DNA from: Pleurotus djamor
Taxonomy: Eukaryota > Basidiomycota > Agaricomycetes > Agaricales > Pleurotaceae
NCBI GenBank assembly: GCA_029747585.1
Contig: JAPEVF010000170.1
Location: forward strand, 17,354 to 81,353
Length of the DNA: 64,000 nt
Direction of reading: 5' to 3'
Of this stretch, positions 34,432 to 45,248 are shown piece by piece. The notes under the pieces are model-generated. The model did no database searches, had not been told where the DNA came from, and saw only the letters and a list, made by a program, of their open reading frames with translations. Made by a program: the position numbers and the translations under genes. Each line of letters starts with the position of its first letter. The first letter of the stretch is position 1.

Positions 34432-36984
34432 AGTGGCGTCCGCCTCGTTTTTGCCTCGTTGTCATCTGGCGACCATTCAGGGGCCTACCAGAGCAAAAAG
34501 CATCTTCATTCGTCCCATCTACCCAACCCAACTACGAGGCTTGGTGCTTTGTGCGCGTACGACGGAGAGGTCATCAAAACTATGGAACTTCAAAAATGCA
34601 TTCAGTGCGAGGAAGAAGCTACAAAGCAAGGCTACGGCGCTAACATCGTAAACGGACGAGAGCAGTCAAGGGGCAGCATCGCGTGACTAAGTGGGGGCGA
34701 TTCCGAAGGTTGGCTGGGTAGAAGATCATACTGAAGGAAAACACGTCAGGACAGGGTCCTTAAGGATGACGGAGATGGTGGTGAAAGCAGAGACAACATA
34801 CCCCTCAGGATGCTCGTGGTAGAGCATAGGGTACTTCCATGCCCGACCAGCACGAAATCTAACGGCGAGAGAGATTATACTTGGCTTCTCAAGCAGCGAT
34901 GTTAGCAATGGCCATAAGGAATCGAGGGTAAGCGAGCAGCTGATGGGTTTTTCGTGCATACGGGCCTGTGGAGAAAGAAAGACAGTGTGATCAGTATTAG
35001 AATGAAGGCGATCAATGCCGTGCGAAGTACTTAATGATGTACGACGGGAGAGGGCGCGCTCCACAACGAAGCGTACGGAGGGGAGGGCCCTCATGAAGTA
35101 CTCAAAGTGATGATTGTGATGGGGAAAGACAAAGGGGACAGAGACAGATGAACAAGCAGACAAACCGTCGTGTCGCTGAATCTCAGCATTGAGTCAGTCG
35201 CGAGCGCATGATAAATAGTTCTTCTGTGCTTTCTGAGTCTGACGCTGCGCGAGGTGTGTTAACTACGTTAGAATGAGTGTGAACGCCAGACGTCAATGAG
35301 TTGTAGAGGAAAGAAATGAAGGGAAAGGGAGACGTACCGACACGGTCAAAAGAGAGGCTACCATCCGATCCAGCCGTCCATCTTCTGCGAACACGGCTTG
35401 GAAGGCACCAACGAGGCTCCAGATCGGCGGTTTGTCCCTTGAGAGTAGAGCATTCGTTGTTAAAAGCAGCGTGAGCCGAAGAAAGGCCGCTGAACGGAGT
35501 GGAACTGCGTACATGAGAGGGCGACTTCCTTCACGAGCACTGGCTGCTCAATTGTTTCCTTCCCGGTGAGAGTTTCGCAGACATGGCTCCAATGAATGGA
35601 AGATGCTAATGAACTAGGGGAAGAGTGAATACGACCAGCCTAATAGTAAAAGAAAGGACAAGGAGGCGTACTCAGTGTCCGGTCCCCCTGTTGTTCCAGC
35701 TTATCTAAGTGCTCTAGTGCAAGCGTGCGCTCCGTATTCTTCACCGGTCACCATTTTCCATCGGATCTTCATATTCCTGGTCAGTCAAGTTCACACCGTT
35801 GGGTCCCTTGGTCAAGGATTCGGGCTTCGGAAAGTTTTGGGAAAGTGCTTCAATCGGTTCGGGCCCGTGGGTGTGCTTCAGAGACAAGTTGGTAGATGTC
35901 TTTGATCTGTAAGAATAGTCCGACCGTAGACTGGATTCTGTGGTCTTGCACCGAACGGACTTGGACGGTGAAGAGGATGAGGGGAAGAAACTGCGACGGG
36001 CGCTAAACGGCTTCAGATGATGTCATTGGTTTGTTTTCGCCTTCAAAGCTTCACTCATTGTTCGCTCATGCTTCTCGTTTACAACCCGGTCAGTGGCCAT
36101 GGTTTCCTCTCCTCGACCATCTTCTATTTTCAGGTCTAGCTTGTTTAAACGCGTACGATTGGTACCAATCTTCCTTCCCTTTGTTCGCTGGGAACCCAAT
36201 GGGAACCACTTGAGTTTCAGCATCCATTGACGACCTTACAAGTTACTGTACGAACTTCGAAGGATGTATTATCATTTCTCGGCTCGGGCTTCTCTGCGCT
36301 GGTTCTATCTAAGTTCGAATTTCTGGGTTCTCTTTCCCCACTCGTGGTTCTCGCTGCTTAATTGGAGAACAGTTCTCAGAAGGGAGGAGAAAGTAATGGG
36401 TCGGTAAGACACTTCCTTCCTTCAGAACGTCTGGTTCAATCGCTCCAAATATCAAGGCTTTCCGCGGGACTCCGCTCCGTTGTATATGGCATGTCCTTCG
36501 AAGGATGAGGACAACAACACCTTCGATGCTACTCAGCTCAGACTCAGCTCGAACCTGAGACTCAAGTGTTGTTGCTACGATTTCCCCATCAACACGTGCT
36601 GCGTGCGCCCAAGACTCAGGAGTCAGAGCGCAGTTAAATTCGCGCATCTCAATCCAGAAGATTCCTATGATTGTCTTAACGCTTGGAAAGAGTACGCAGC
36701 GATCTGTGGAATTCGAGGGAACCTTGTTGGTATTACCTATTATCTCAACCTTCTCATGGGTCACGTCGATTCAAACGTCAAGTGACTCATACCCTGCCAA
36801 CGCTTCTATCCCATCACAGTCGCTTCGCATGTCCAACTGCGCACTTTCAGAAGCGACTGATTCGAAATGATAGCGGCTGTATCGCCTATAAGTACTTCGA
36901 TTCAGTACTTCGAGGGGTGAACCCCAGTATTCTTCTAATCATTCCTGCATACACTAATCTACAGTGCGACTCGAAGCGGTCGTC
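34432..36984. other. 2.5-kb region without a recognised gene
   Basis: Minus-strand frames at 34726-35163 (145 codons) and 35293-35514 (73 codons, MYAVPLRSAAFLRLTLLLT) have gene-like composition. A possible donor (GTACGT) near 35330 could link them, but no domain is recognised and the join is not in a convincing frame. The plus-strand frames at 35675 and 36480-36900 look like noise. The last 150 bp form the BTB gene promoter. Confidence 0.3.
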
Positions 36985-37905
36985 ATGTCCTCCCCAAACG
37001 ACTCTCCCAGTGTGGCCGATCACCCATTCAACAGCCCCAAAGCCGATCTCATCCTTCGTTCCTCCGACAACGTTGAATTCCGAGTGTTCAAAGCGATCCT
37101 CGAGCTCTCCTCACCCGTATTCGAGACAATGCTAGAAATTCCCCCTCCCGATCACGAAACATCCACAGAATCAACTCCAGTCTTTCCTCTCGAGGAATCC
37201 TCCCTCATCCTCGATTACATTTTGCGATTCTGTTATCCCGGGGATAACCCCAGCATTCCGGACGTCCAGACGCTCGAACTGTTGGTGCCTGTGGTGGATA
37301 AATACTGCCTCGACAGAGCTATGCACTTTCTGGAGGCGCATTATATCTCCATTTGCGCGGAAACCATCCAGAATCAACCGTTGCAGGCTTTGGTGGTAGC
37401 TTGCCGTCACGGATGGTGTGATCTCGCTAAGAAAGTCACCGAAGCCTCTCTATACTACTCCATTGATGAATTGATAGGTCAAGCATCTGGAGTTGCTGAA
37501 GAAGGGGTTACCCTTACATCAACAGCGTTCTGGAAGTTGCTTGAATACCATTTTCAAATCCGTCGGGGTGTGAGCAAGATAGACATGTGCTTCGCGGGTC
37601 TTCAATCCGGCGTTCAGAGTAAGGATGATCATAGTTGTGGGTGGATTGCCATGGGGACCAGTGGGAGCCGTGCGCCACGCTGGTGGGCGGCGTATGTAGC
37701 GCAATTGTTGCAGGAGATGTCCACGGGTGCGCCACTCCGAGTCCTTCGAGAGGCGTTGGCCGATCCGATGAAGGGTGTTTCGGTGGATTGCAGGGGTTGC
37801 TTCAAGCAGAGCATGCGCTGTGCGGTTGCTGACTTTCACAAGACACTGCAGAAGAGGGTATCGACACTGATGGATAATGTGCGTCGTGACTTCATCTCTA
37901 AGTAG
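36985..37905 (+). CDS. BTB/POZ domain protein
   Basis: An apparently intronless frame of 306 residues from the ATG at 36985 (MSSPNDSPSVADHPF). A BTB fold spans residues about 18-135: ADLILRSSDNVEFRVFKAIL, SSPVFETML, LDYILRFCYPGDNPSI, then VVDKYCLDRAMHFLEAH. The C-terminal half is helical with no kelch or zinc-finger repeats. BTB proteins of this type form large families in Agaricomycetes and are thought to act as Cullin-3 adaptors or dimerisation modules, but the partner is unknown. A short upstream extension without an ATG (from 36964) was not used. Confidence 0.85.
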   Translation: MSSPNDSPSVADHPFNSPKADLILRSSDNVEFRVFKAILELSSPVFETMLEIPPPDHETSTESTPVFPLEESSLILDYILRFCYPGDNPSIPDVQTLELLVPVVDKYCLDRAMHFLEAHYISICAETIQNQPLQALVVACRHGWCDLAKKVTEASLYYSIDELIGQASGVAEEGVTLTSTAFWKLLEYHFQIRRGVSKIDMCFAGLQSGVQSKDDHSCGWIAMGTSGSRAPRWWAAYVAQLLQEMSTGAPLRVLREALADPMKGVSVDCRGCFKQSMRCAVADFHKTLQKRVSTLMDNVRRDFISK

Positions 37906-38346
37906 ATATCTACACAAACTTACGCGACTTTACTCTATTTGGAATAGGTGGAGAGTTCAATGATAATACTTTAGAGATTGAAGTCCTCCTCAAGCTCCTT
38001 TCTCCTCATGTACGAGTCTTTTTCAAATGGTGACCGATGCTGCTGAGTCCGTCATTGTCCAATCTTCGTTGTTGATTCATACCATTTCCTTCCGTTGATA
38101 CTTACGCAGTTGCTTGAACGCTATGTCTGTAATTATATCGGATCTTCGTTGCCCATCAACGACAAGCTAACGGCAAGATAACGGGACGCTGGCATGTCCC
38201 TACGTAGAGTACCTCTTCTGATTATTTCGACCATCTGAGAGTCAACAGTCATCACCCCCGCTCCCAAGGAGTAACGGCGACTTATCATCCGTTCAACTCT
38301 CTTCCGTTCTGTGGAAGCAAGAAGTAAGTCGTGTTTCCGACAAGTA

Positions 38347-38380
38347 TGACGTCATCGCACATGGCGNTTTAGCGCCGACT
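38347..38380. promoter_or_regulatory. CRE palindrome plus TTTAGCGCC box, copy 1
   Basis: TGACGTCA at 38347-38354 is followed by TTTAGCGCC at 38368-38376 (an N at 38367 precedes it). The same arrangement recurs at 39830. TGACGTCA is the well-known bZIP (CREB/ATF) site. No coding sequence is found next to it. Confidence 0.45.
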
Positions 38381-39829
38381 GGACAATTTTTTTTCTCTTT
38401 GTTTTCTCTTCCGCATCGACCAAGCTCGTTTGACGCGAAACGATGCCTCAAAATCCACGAAGCCGACGTATAATCAAATTAAATGGCTCCCAGATTTAGG
38501 AGAACATTGACCTCGGCTCCTACTCCAACGGACGGAACACAAGCGCTCCTTGAGCATCCCTCTCAACGCTGTCGACTCGTCTGATGTCCAGAAAGATGGT
38601 GACTAGACTCAGAGGATCTATTAGTTGCCACGGATGGAGTAGCTTTAGTTGCGGGAACAGCAGGAGAATGGCTATTGGTTTTAAGTTCGCCGTGAGTATG
38701 CCCCGCCTTCCTTTTCATGCCTCGTCTTGACTCAGACCCACCTAGGACCTTTGATGCCACCACCTCCTACGCGAACGTGGTCAATGATACACCCTGCCTC
38801 ATATTATTCTCCTTAATCTATTCGCGGTGCTTTCACTCTATCATAGCCCAAGGAGAACCCCACGCCGAATATCCAGGGGACCTCCATACTTGACTCTAAT
38901 CCCAGCGCAGAGCGCAGAACCGTTGCACGGTCAGCAAAACGAAACGAATCATTCCATGCCAATCACCTGCCTCGGATGACTTTGAGTAAAACCGCAACAG
39001 CACGAGAAGGCATGCCTGCAGAGCTCCAGTGGGTAATTCGATGACTGAGGTACGATCCCACTGTCTCTGGAATGCGTCTCACCCGCTGACACCAGCCTCC
39101 ATAAGACCGTTAAACCGCAAGACACCCCAACGCAACCTACCGTGGATTTCTGATATGCCGGGCACTGGTTGCCTTCCGTTGTCGACGGATCCGGGTAACG
39201 TGGTTCGTCCATCTCTTTCATCCCCTGTTCCTTCCCCCAGTTCTCCCTTCACCGTTTCGTGATACTCCTCACATGTCCCTCGACTTTTCTGTCCTGCTGT
39301 CTTCATGCACATACTGACGTGATATCTTTTACAGTCCTGCATACACGACGCAGCCAATCGACTACTTGTTCGCGTGCGCCTCACTAAGTCTCCAACCGCG
39401 CTGCCGTCAAGGCTTCTATAGTCATTCGATGCGGCTGGACTACGTTTATCCTTGTACCGTCACCATCGATGCCACGAGAAGCGTTGGACCTGGAAGGGTG
39501 CGTCAACCTCGAATTACCTCGTGGCTGTTGGCTTACCTCTCCCAGGACACTGGTATCCGCACCTATTTCGATGGATAGCTTCCATGAATTGGCCCAATTT
39601 GTCAGTCAACCATACTGTCAACATCATCGTACGTACCGTCATTTCGCGTCTTGTCAATGCCAGCGTTGACACCACTCCTTCTCTAGTTCTCCCCTCTTAA
39701 GTGGAGAGCATATTGGCGGTCAAACGATCCTTGTTAACCTTGGTGCTATGTATGCCCCTGGCTGCCTTTTTGGTTCTGGCTACAACGTCGATGCTACCCG
39801 AGCAGAAGGCTGTAAATCCGAAAGAACGA

Positions 39830-39862
39830 TGACGTCATCACACCTGGTTTAGCGCCCACTTG
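39830..39862. promoter_or_regulatory. CRE palindrome plus TTTAGCGCC box, copy 2
   Basis: TGACGTCA at 39830-39837 is followed by TTTAGCGCC at 39848-39856. The shared block with copy 1 extends over ATGACGTCATC, CAC, TGG and CACTTGG-like sequence, so the two are diverged copies of one segment. Confidence 0.45.
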
Positions 39863-41246
39863 GCTTTTTCCTCTTCCTTCGATGTCCATCGTGTCGGCCA
39901 GTCCTCCTCACCTCCACACATATCGATAGGCTGTCTCTTCAGAATCACTATAGCCATAGAACGATTCACGGAAATGGGAAGGGAACACAAACACCGACCC
40001 GACCCGGAAGCATCCCGAAATCCTTGACCCGTCTGCGTGGTCGAAGACGGAACACTGGGGGTGTCGCAGCGGTGGGCTTAACTGGGAAGCAACAGGAAAT
40101 GCAAAGGGAAGAGACTCTCGGTACGTTCATTCACCCTTCTCAGTGTATCCATCGTCTTGACTCCTTTGCTTTCTCCTGCTCATACTCTAGATACTAGGCG
40201 GTGAATCCGAGAGGCTCAGAATGCTTGTAAGTGCGCCTTTTGCTTCGCTCCAGGTCACTTCCTCCCCTTACGTGCTGGAATTCGCAGACTTTTCAAGCTC
40301 TCGAACCCGTATTTTGCCGTATTTTGATTGTCTCGAGAGGATTTAAGCTTAGCTGTGACAACAGCCTAGCCTATTTCTACGCTCGAGCTTGGGTATGTCT
40401 TCCTTTTGCTCGTCCTCCTTTGTCTTTTCCTCTTACCGTTTACCGTTGCCCTCCTCTCTTGTAGATGTTGACCGAAATCACGCAAACGTCACACGTTCCG
40501 CATCCCACTGCCGTCGTTCGCCCCAGAACAGTTTTGGACGCTCAAACCATGTCGTCAAAGCTCACATCAAGTCGACGCCGCCCATCGCTTTTCGTGTTGA
40601 GACTCTAGCACAATGGTTCGTCCTTTTATTCATCCGAATCTTCCTTCATCTTTCCCTTCGTGAAGTCGTACTTTCCACCTCTTTCAGCAAGCACTTCTCG
40701 CCTCACCATCGTCATTTCCGTTACATGCCGCGTTTATACGCATGCTCACGATCTTGCCCTCATAGCGCCGTTAGCCACCTGTTGTCCTCCTGCTTCAAGT
40801 TGGCCCTCTGACGCCGCTGTTTCGCTTCCCGTAGCCCGTCGATGTTACCCGGCCCCATACGCCCTCCCCTTCTGTCGTCACGCTGTCATGAGGAGCGCTG
40901 GGAGAAACAAGGAGGCGAGTGGATATACGTACTAGGTGCATCAATTTCATGCTTCCTTCGAGCTTTTCCATCTAACATGCTTTCCTCCAGGACTTCTGGA
41001 TGCTCGCCGACTCCAAGATATTTGAGCTCACCCATGAAGACCGTGAAAGCCAGTCGACGACACGGCGCAGAGTCTCGAACAGGACTTCCCCACGGTGGAA
41101 GGTTGTCCGTTGTGTCGACAGCGGCTGGCGTTGCCATCGCTCCTTACTTACACTTACAACCTTGCGATGTCATTCGGATTCAGAGACAGTCCCATTTCCT
41201 TTCCCATTTGTATTTATTCCCTGAAATACTGTTCTGTACCAACCAC

Positions 41247-44200
41247 CTACACAACTTCTTCCCGTAGTTCTTGATCAGTGTCTCCATCATCCGAATCCAA
41301 AGGCTGAACCTCTTCCTCATCGGCCCACGGCGCCTCCTCCTCATTGAACCTGTCCACATCAAAGACAGTAGCTGTTCCACCACCCGCTACCACAAGGTCC
41401 AATCCCTCAAATGAGAACGCGAGAAGCTGAACCGAATGCTCGACTTTCAAATCCATTAAGGGTGTCCACGTCTTGCAGCACCATACTGTGACATGGGCTT
41501 GTTCAGAAGAAGCTAATGCCAATCCATCCCGACGGAAAGCCAAAGCGTGGATATCCTTGTGAGGGGTGGAGACTGTATGGAGAACATCGGGGCTGTCGAA
41601 CTTCCAAACCTTCATGACACCTGATGGCGATCCGCCCGCGATGAGTGCTGTAGCATGACAAGACGTAAGGGGAGAAACCTCAAGCGAATCGTCGAAGTTG
41701 ATCTGGGATCCGTCCCGGAAATTGGACAAGGCGACTCCTGAGCTGCTGCCAGAGACAATCGTGTCCATATCGTGACTGAGAAGGTGGCGGATGGGATATG
41801 TGGAGCATTGTCGGGTGTGAGGCTTTCGTGTACGTCGATCGAAAAGGTGGATGAAACCGTTGATAGTCCCGAAGGCGATGTAATGATTATCATCGGAGAT
41901 AGAAAGCACGGAAATATCACCGTGATCACATCCTTCGCCAATGATATACGGAATCTGGTCGACCGACATTTGTGTCCGTACTTCAAATACTGTCCTATTT
42001 CAATCAATTCGCCACCCCGTTGTGACTGTGACGGCCCAAATCTGGGGGGCGATTCGTCAGTTTCGCCCAAGGACCGTGACAAGGGGGTATTTTCGTCAAC
42101 TTACCTATATATCTCAGGTGAACCAAGGCCAGAACAAGGCTTTTTTGGCTTGAATAGCAGAGTAAACTGGCGGGTATCTCCTCAAAGCGCCGAAAGAAGA
42201 AGAAAAGCCGCAATCCTGAATATTTTCGAAATTTTTGGCGATTTTCCGCTGATTTTCTCTGGAAAAGCATTCGTCAGTTGCCTCTGTGACCCGTGACATG
42301 GGCAAAAATTCGTCAGTTTGGGGGGGCCTTGTGACGCGTGACTGACGAATTGAATGAAATGCAACAGTACAGTAGCAAGACGCGTGGATTTCGATGCCAC
42401 GACGAGCAAGGATCCGTCGGGTGAGAATGCTTGGAAGTCACAGACGATATTGCTTCTCGACGTTACATGGTCAGCGTTTCTTCGTGGGTCATCAAGGCGT
42501 GTAACGTAATAGATAAGTATGCCTTGGAGCTGCTTGGAATCAACTGTGGCGGGGGCGTGGGAGCGGCTAGTTTGAAAAGACAGTGGGACATTGTCATCCA
42601 GGAAGAGTTGTAGCCCTGACGGCGGAAGGGATACCCCGTGGATGTGCACTGGTTGATTTGCATTGTAGAATTCATGCCCGGATATTTTGGCTGAAAAGGA
42701 TATGATATTCATTTACATCGTTGAAGTCGCTTCAACATGGTCAAGAACAAGACTTACGATGGCCGAATTTTTCAAATATTCCGTTTTGATCCAACGAACA
42801 AGTCTGCCGAACCATCGAGGACCATTTCTTGATGGCCAGGGTGTTGAGGACCCGCTCCTCGGGTGGTATGGTTGGCGCGAAAGCAAGAAGGTGTCCCAAT
42901 ATATTTAAACACTGTGTATCTTGATTATCCAGCTCAGGATAGTAGTTGATGGCATTGATGGCTTGCAAGATCACGTTGGATAGTCCATGAAACTCACGCA
43001 CTGTGGACAGATAAGCATCTAAACATATTCCGTCAGTTAATTTTAGAACGAAGGAGGTAATGCCAAAGAACTAACCATCGTTTGTGTATGTTCGGAGAGT
43101 TGCTATTGACGTTGCAATTGACAAGGAATTTTTTCTGTCTTTATAAGCATTCATCAACGCGCTGAGGGTTTTGATAAGAGTCTCAACTAAGTCCTCTGCT
43201 ACCAGGCGCGAAAAATGCGAAGGGTTTCCCTCATCAAGCTGGGCCTCAGCATCCTTTTCGTCGAGCCCATCTACATCGAAGACGGCAACACACCCAACAC
43301 CCGCTACCGCAAGGTCCATTCCATTGAATGAGAACGTGAGAGACGAGACTGAATAATCAACATTGAACTCCAGCAGGGGCATCCACGCCGTCTTGCAGCA
43401 CCACACTGTGATGTTCCCAGACAGTTCAGATGAGGCAAGTGCCAGTCCATCTCGTCGGAACGCCAAGGCGTGGAAGTCCTTGCGATAGTTGTGGACCGCC
43501 TGGAAAACGTTGGGGCTGTCAACTTTCCAAACGCGCAAGGCACCCGATGCCGATGCCGCAATAAGTGATGCAGAATAACAAGACGCGAGTGCAGAGACTC
43601 GCAGCAAATGGTCGAAGTTGATCTGCGACTCATCCCGGAAATTGAACAAGACGACTCCTGAGCGGTTGCCAGAGACAATCGTATCGATGTCGTGGCTGAG
43701 AAGATGGTGTATGGGGAATGTGGAGCACTGTCGTGTGCGACTTTTTCGTGTGCGTCGATCAAACAGGCGGACAAATCCATTGTTGGTCCCAAAGACAATA
43801 TGATGATTATCATCGGAGACGCAAATTGTGGAGACGTCACCGAGATCAAGTTCTTCATCCATGGGATGTGGGATGTGGTCAACCAACCCTCCTTTCCGGG
43901 CTGCAAAGATGGTACATAGGCGCGTGGCCTTTGATGCCGCAATGAATAAGGACCCATCAGGCGAGAACGCGCAGAAGTCGCAGACGAGATTGGTTGTTGG
44001 TAGCGCAGATTCATCATTGATTCCGATTCGTGGATTATTCGTGTCTGTGTAGTAATAGACAAGATCACCTTGTAGTGGTTGGGAATGCACGATGGCGCTG
44101 GTGTCAATGCCTGAGGACCTAGCTTGCAGGGACACTGGTCGCCGGGAATCCTGAAAGAATTGTAGCCCAGTTGACAGAAGGGAGACAGCGTGAATGCGTG

Positions 44201-44941
44201 CTGGGGCACCGTTGACAGTGAAGACGAAATGAGAGGTTAAATGAGCTGAAAAAAGATGTAATATTCAATGTCACCGTTGAGATAAGTCCCATATGGTCAA
44301 GGATGAGACTTACGATTGCCGAATTTATGAAATATCATGTTGAGATCCATGGAGCAAGCCCGGCGAACCTCTGAGGACCATGCCTTGATGTTCAGGGTGG
44401 TCAAGGTTCGCTTCTCTTGCGGAATGGATGGGGCGTAAGCTAGGAGGCGTCCTAAGATATCCAAATGACAATTTGTGTCTCCCAACCTAGGACAGTGGTT
44501 GATAGTATGAATGGCGAGTAAGATTAGATTGATCAGCCCATGAGACTCAAGCGTCGAGGATAGCTGAGTACCTAGAAAGGCAGTTAGTTGAGGTCGACTA
44601 GGGTACTGATGAAGGAGCTGACTATTACGCAAGGATTTACGTAGAGTTGCTATTGACTTGGAAATGGCGATAAGATCTTTCTTGTCTCTGTAAGCACCTA
44701 TCAACGCTTTGAGGGTATGCGTGAGAGTCTCAGCAGAGTCTTCTTCGATCAGCCGTGAATAATTTGAAGGGTCTCCTTTAAGTAGCTCCTCCCAGCCAGG
44801 CACATCTACAGGTGGGTCTGCTGCAGGAATGTATGGGGCATCCCCTTCCCCATAGCCATAGCGCGGTTCATAGGTGTCGAACACAGACTTGTGGACAAGT
44901 TGCCCGCGTTGAATCTTCCGCCCCTTCCCTCTATGAGGCCT
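41247..44941 (-). CDS. WD40 protein built from two tandemly duplicated helical-plus-WD40 units; 5' end missing
   Basis: One minus-strand gene with two similar units about 1,547 bp apart. Unit 1 (44790-43230) has a helical segment (PSNYSRLIEEDSAETL, LINLILLAIHTINH, KAWSSEVRRACSMD), then a beta-propeller (VCDFCAFSPDGSLFIAASK, VSDDNHHIVFGTNNGFVRLF, FHALAFRRDGLALASSE). Unit 2 repeats this order (PSHFSRLVAEDLVETL, KKWSSMVRQTCSLD, VCDFQAFSPDGSLLVVASK, HYIAFGTINGFIHLF) and ends at the stop at 41247. The frame runs through from propeller 1 into helical segment 2, so they form one polypeptide. Introns include 44572-44638 and 44246-44313. The frame is open upstream to the retrotransposon LTR at 44942 without an ATG, so the N-terminus was cut off. 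Unit 2 is interrupted by the TIR element at 41990-42367. Function unknown; WD40 propellers are protein-interaction platforms. Confidence 0.7.
41990..42367. mobile_element. 378-bp TIR element (MITE-like, TA target) inside the WD40 gene
   Basis: The element is flanked by TA on both sides (41988-41989 and 42368-42369). Read on the gene strand its ends are CTGTTGCATTTCATTCAATT and the inverted CTGTCCTATTTCAATCAATT, imperfect terminal inverted repeats of about 26 bp including AATTCG[T/C]CA. Inside, ACTGACGAA is present in several copies on both strands, as are GTCAC-rich stretches. Removing the element and one TA restores the propeller frame (LAT-VFEVRTQ), aligning with unit 1. No transposase is encoded. 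The TA duplication fits Tc1/mariner-type mobilisation. Confidence 0.75.
41995..42365 (-). other. Possible intron created by the TIR element
   Basis: On the gene strand a GT donor four bases inside the left end of the element (GTTGCATT, first base 42365) and an AG acceptor near the other end (ATTGAAATAG, last base 41995) would remove 371 bp. The remaining six extra bases keep the WD40 frame. No transcript evidence is available, and GTTGCA is a weak donor. Confidence 0.35.
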
Positions 44942-45237
44942 TGTTGAGCAGCAGGATAGCTACAAGCCATAAAGGCGAGCACTGCGCTAGGCGAGAGACC
45001 AATCTATTCACCTGAGGTTGTATAGCACACGAGTAGTAGGTAGAACGAGTGTTAGATATTCCCTAGATACATACAGGCTTTATATACTACGAGTGACTAC
45101 TAAATATGGACTAAGGAATGTGTGAGGTGTCGAACTAGACACCATGTGAAGTGTCGCACTAAGCGACATGAAACCATGCGTGACGTCGACCTAGAACTAG
45201 TGTGTCGACGTGGCGATTGAGAGGTGCATGCGCAACA
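44942..45237 (-). repeat. 3' LTR of the copia-type element
   Basis: 296 bp, TGTTGAGC...GCGCAACA on the + strand. It is preceded inside the element by the purine-rich GCGAGGGGGAG. It is nearly identical to 50698-50993. Confidence 0.93.
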
Positions 45238-45248
45238 CTCCCCCTCGC
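45238..45248 (-). other. Polypurine tract of the copia-type element
   Basis: On the element's coding strand, a GCGAGGGGGAG run lies directly against the 3' LTR and overlaps the last codons of the polyprotein. It is the expected primer for plus-strand DNA synthesis. Confidence 0.6.

Larger units (their letters stand above)
37906..41246. other. Gene-poor 3.3-kb region
   Basis: No supported gene. Pyrimidine-rich plus-strand frames at 40231-41267 encode Ser/Pro/Leu-rich sequence with no domain and look non-coding. Two related promoter-like blocks with a CRE palindrome occur at 38347 and 39830 and are listed separately. Everything else looks unique and unremarkable. Confidence 0.35.

Noticed and set aside
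36480..37135. Plus-strand frames ahead of and overlapping the BTB gene
   Set aside because: Not in the BTB frame, no domain, and they overlap its start in another frame.
37514..37917. Minus-strand frames opposite the BTB gene
   Set aside because: Shadows of the BTB coding sequence without start context or domain.
40231..41267. Series of Ser/Pro/Leu-rich plus-strand frames
   Set aside because: Composition follows from pyrimidine-rich DNA, no splice pattern joins them and no domain is seen.
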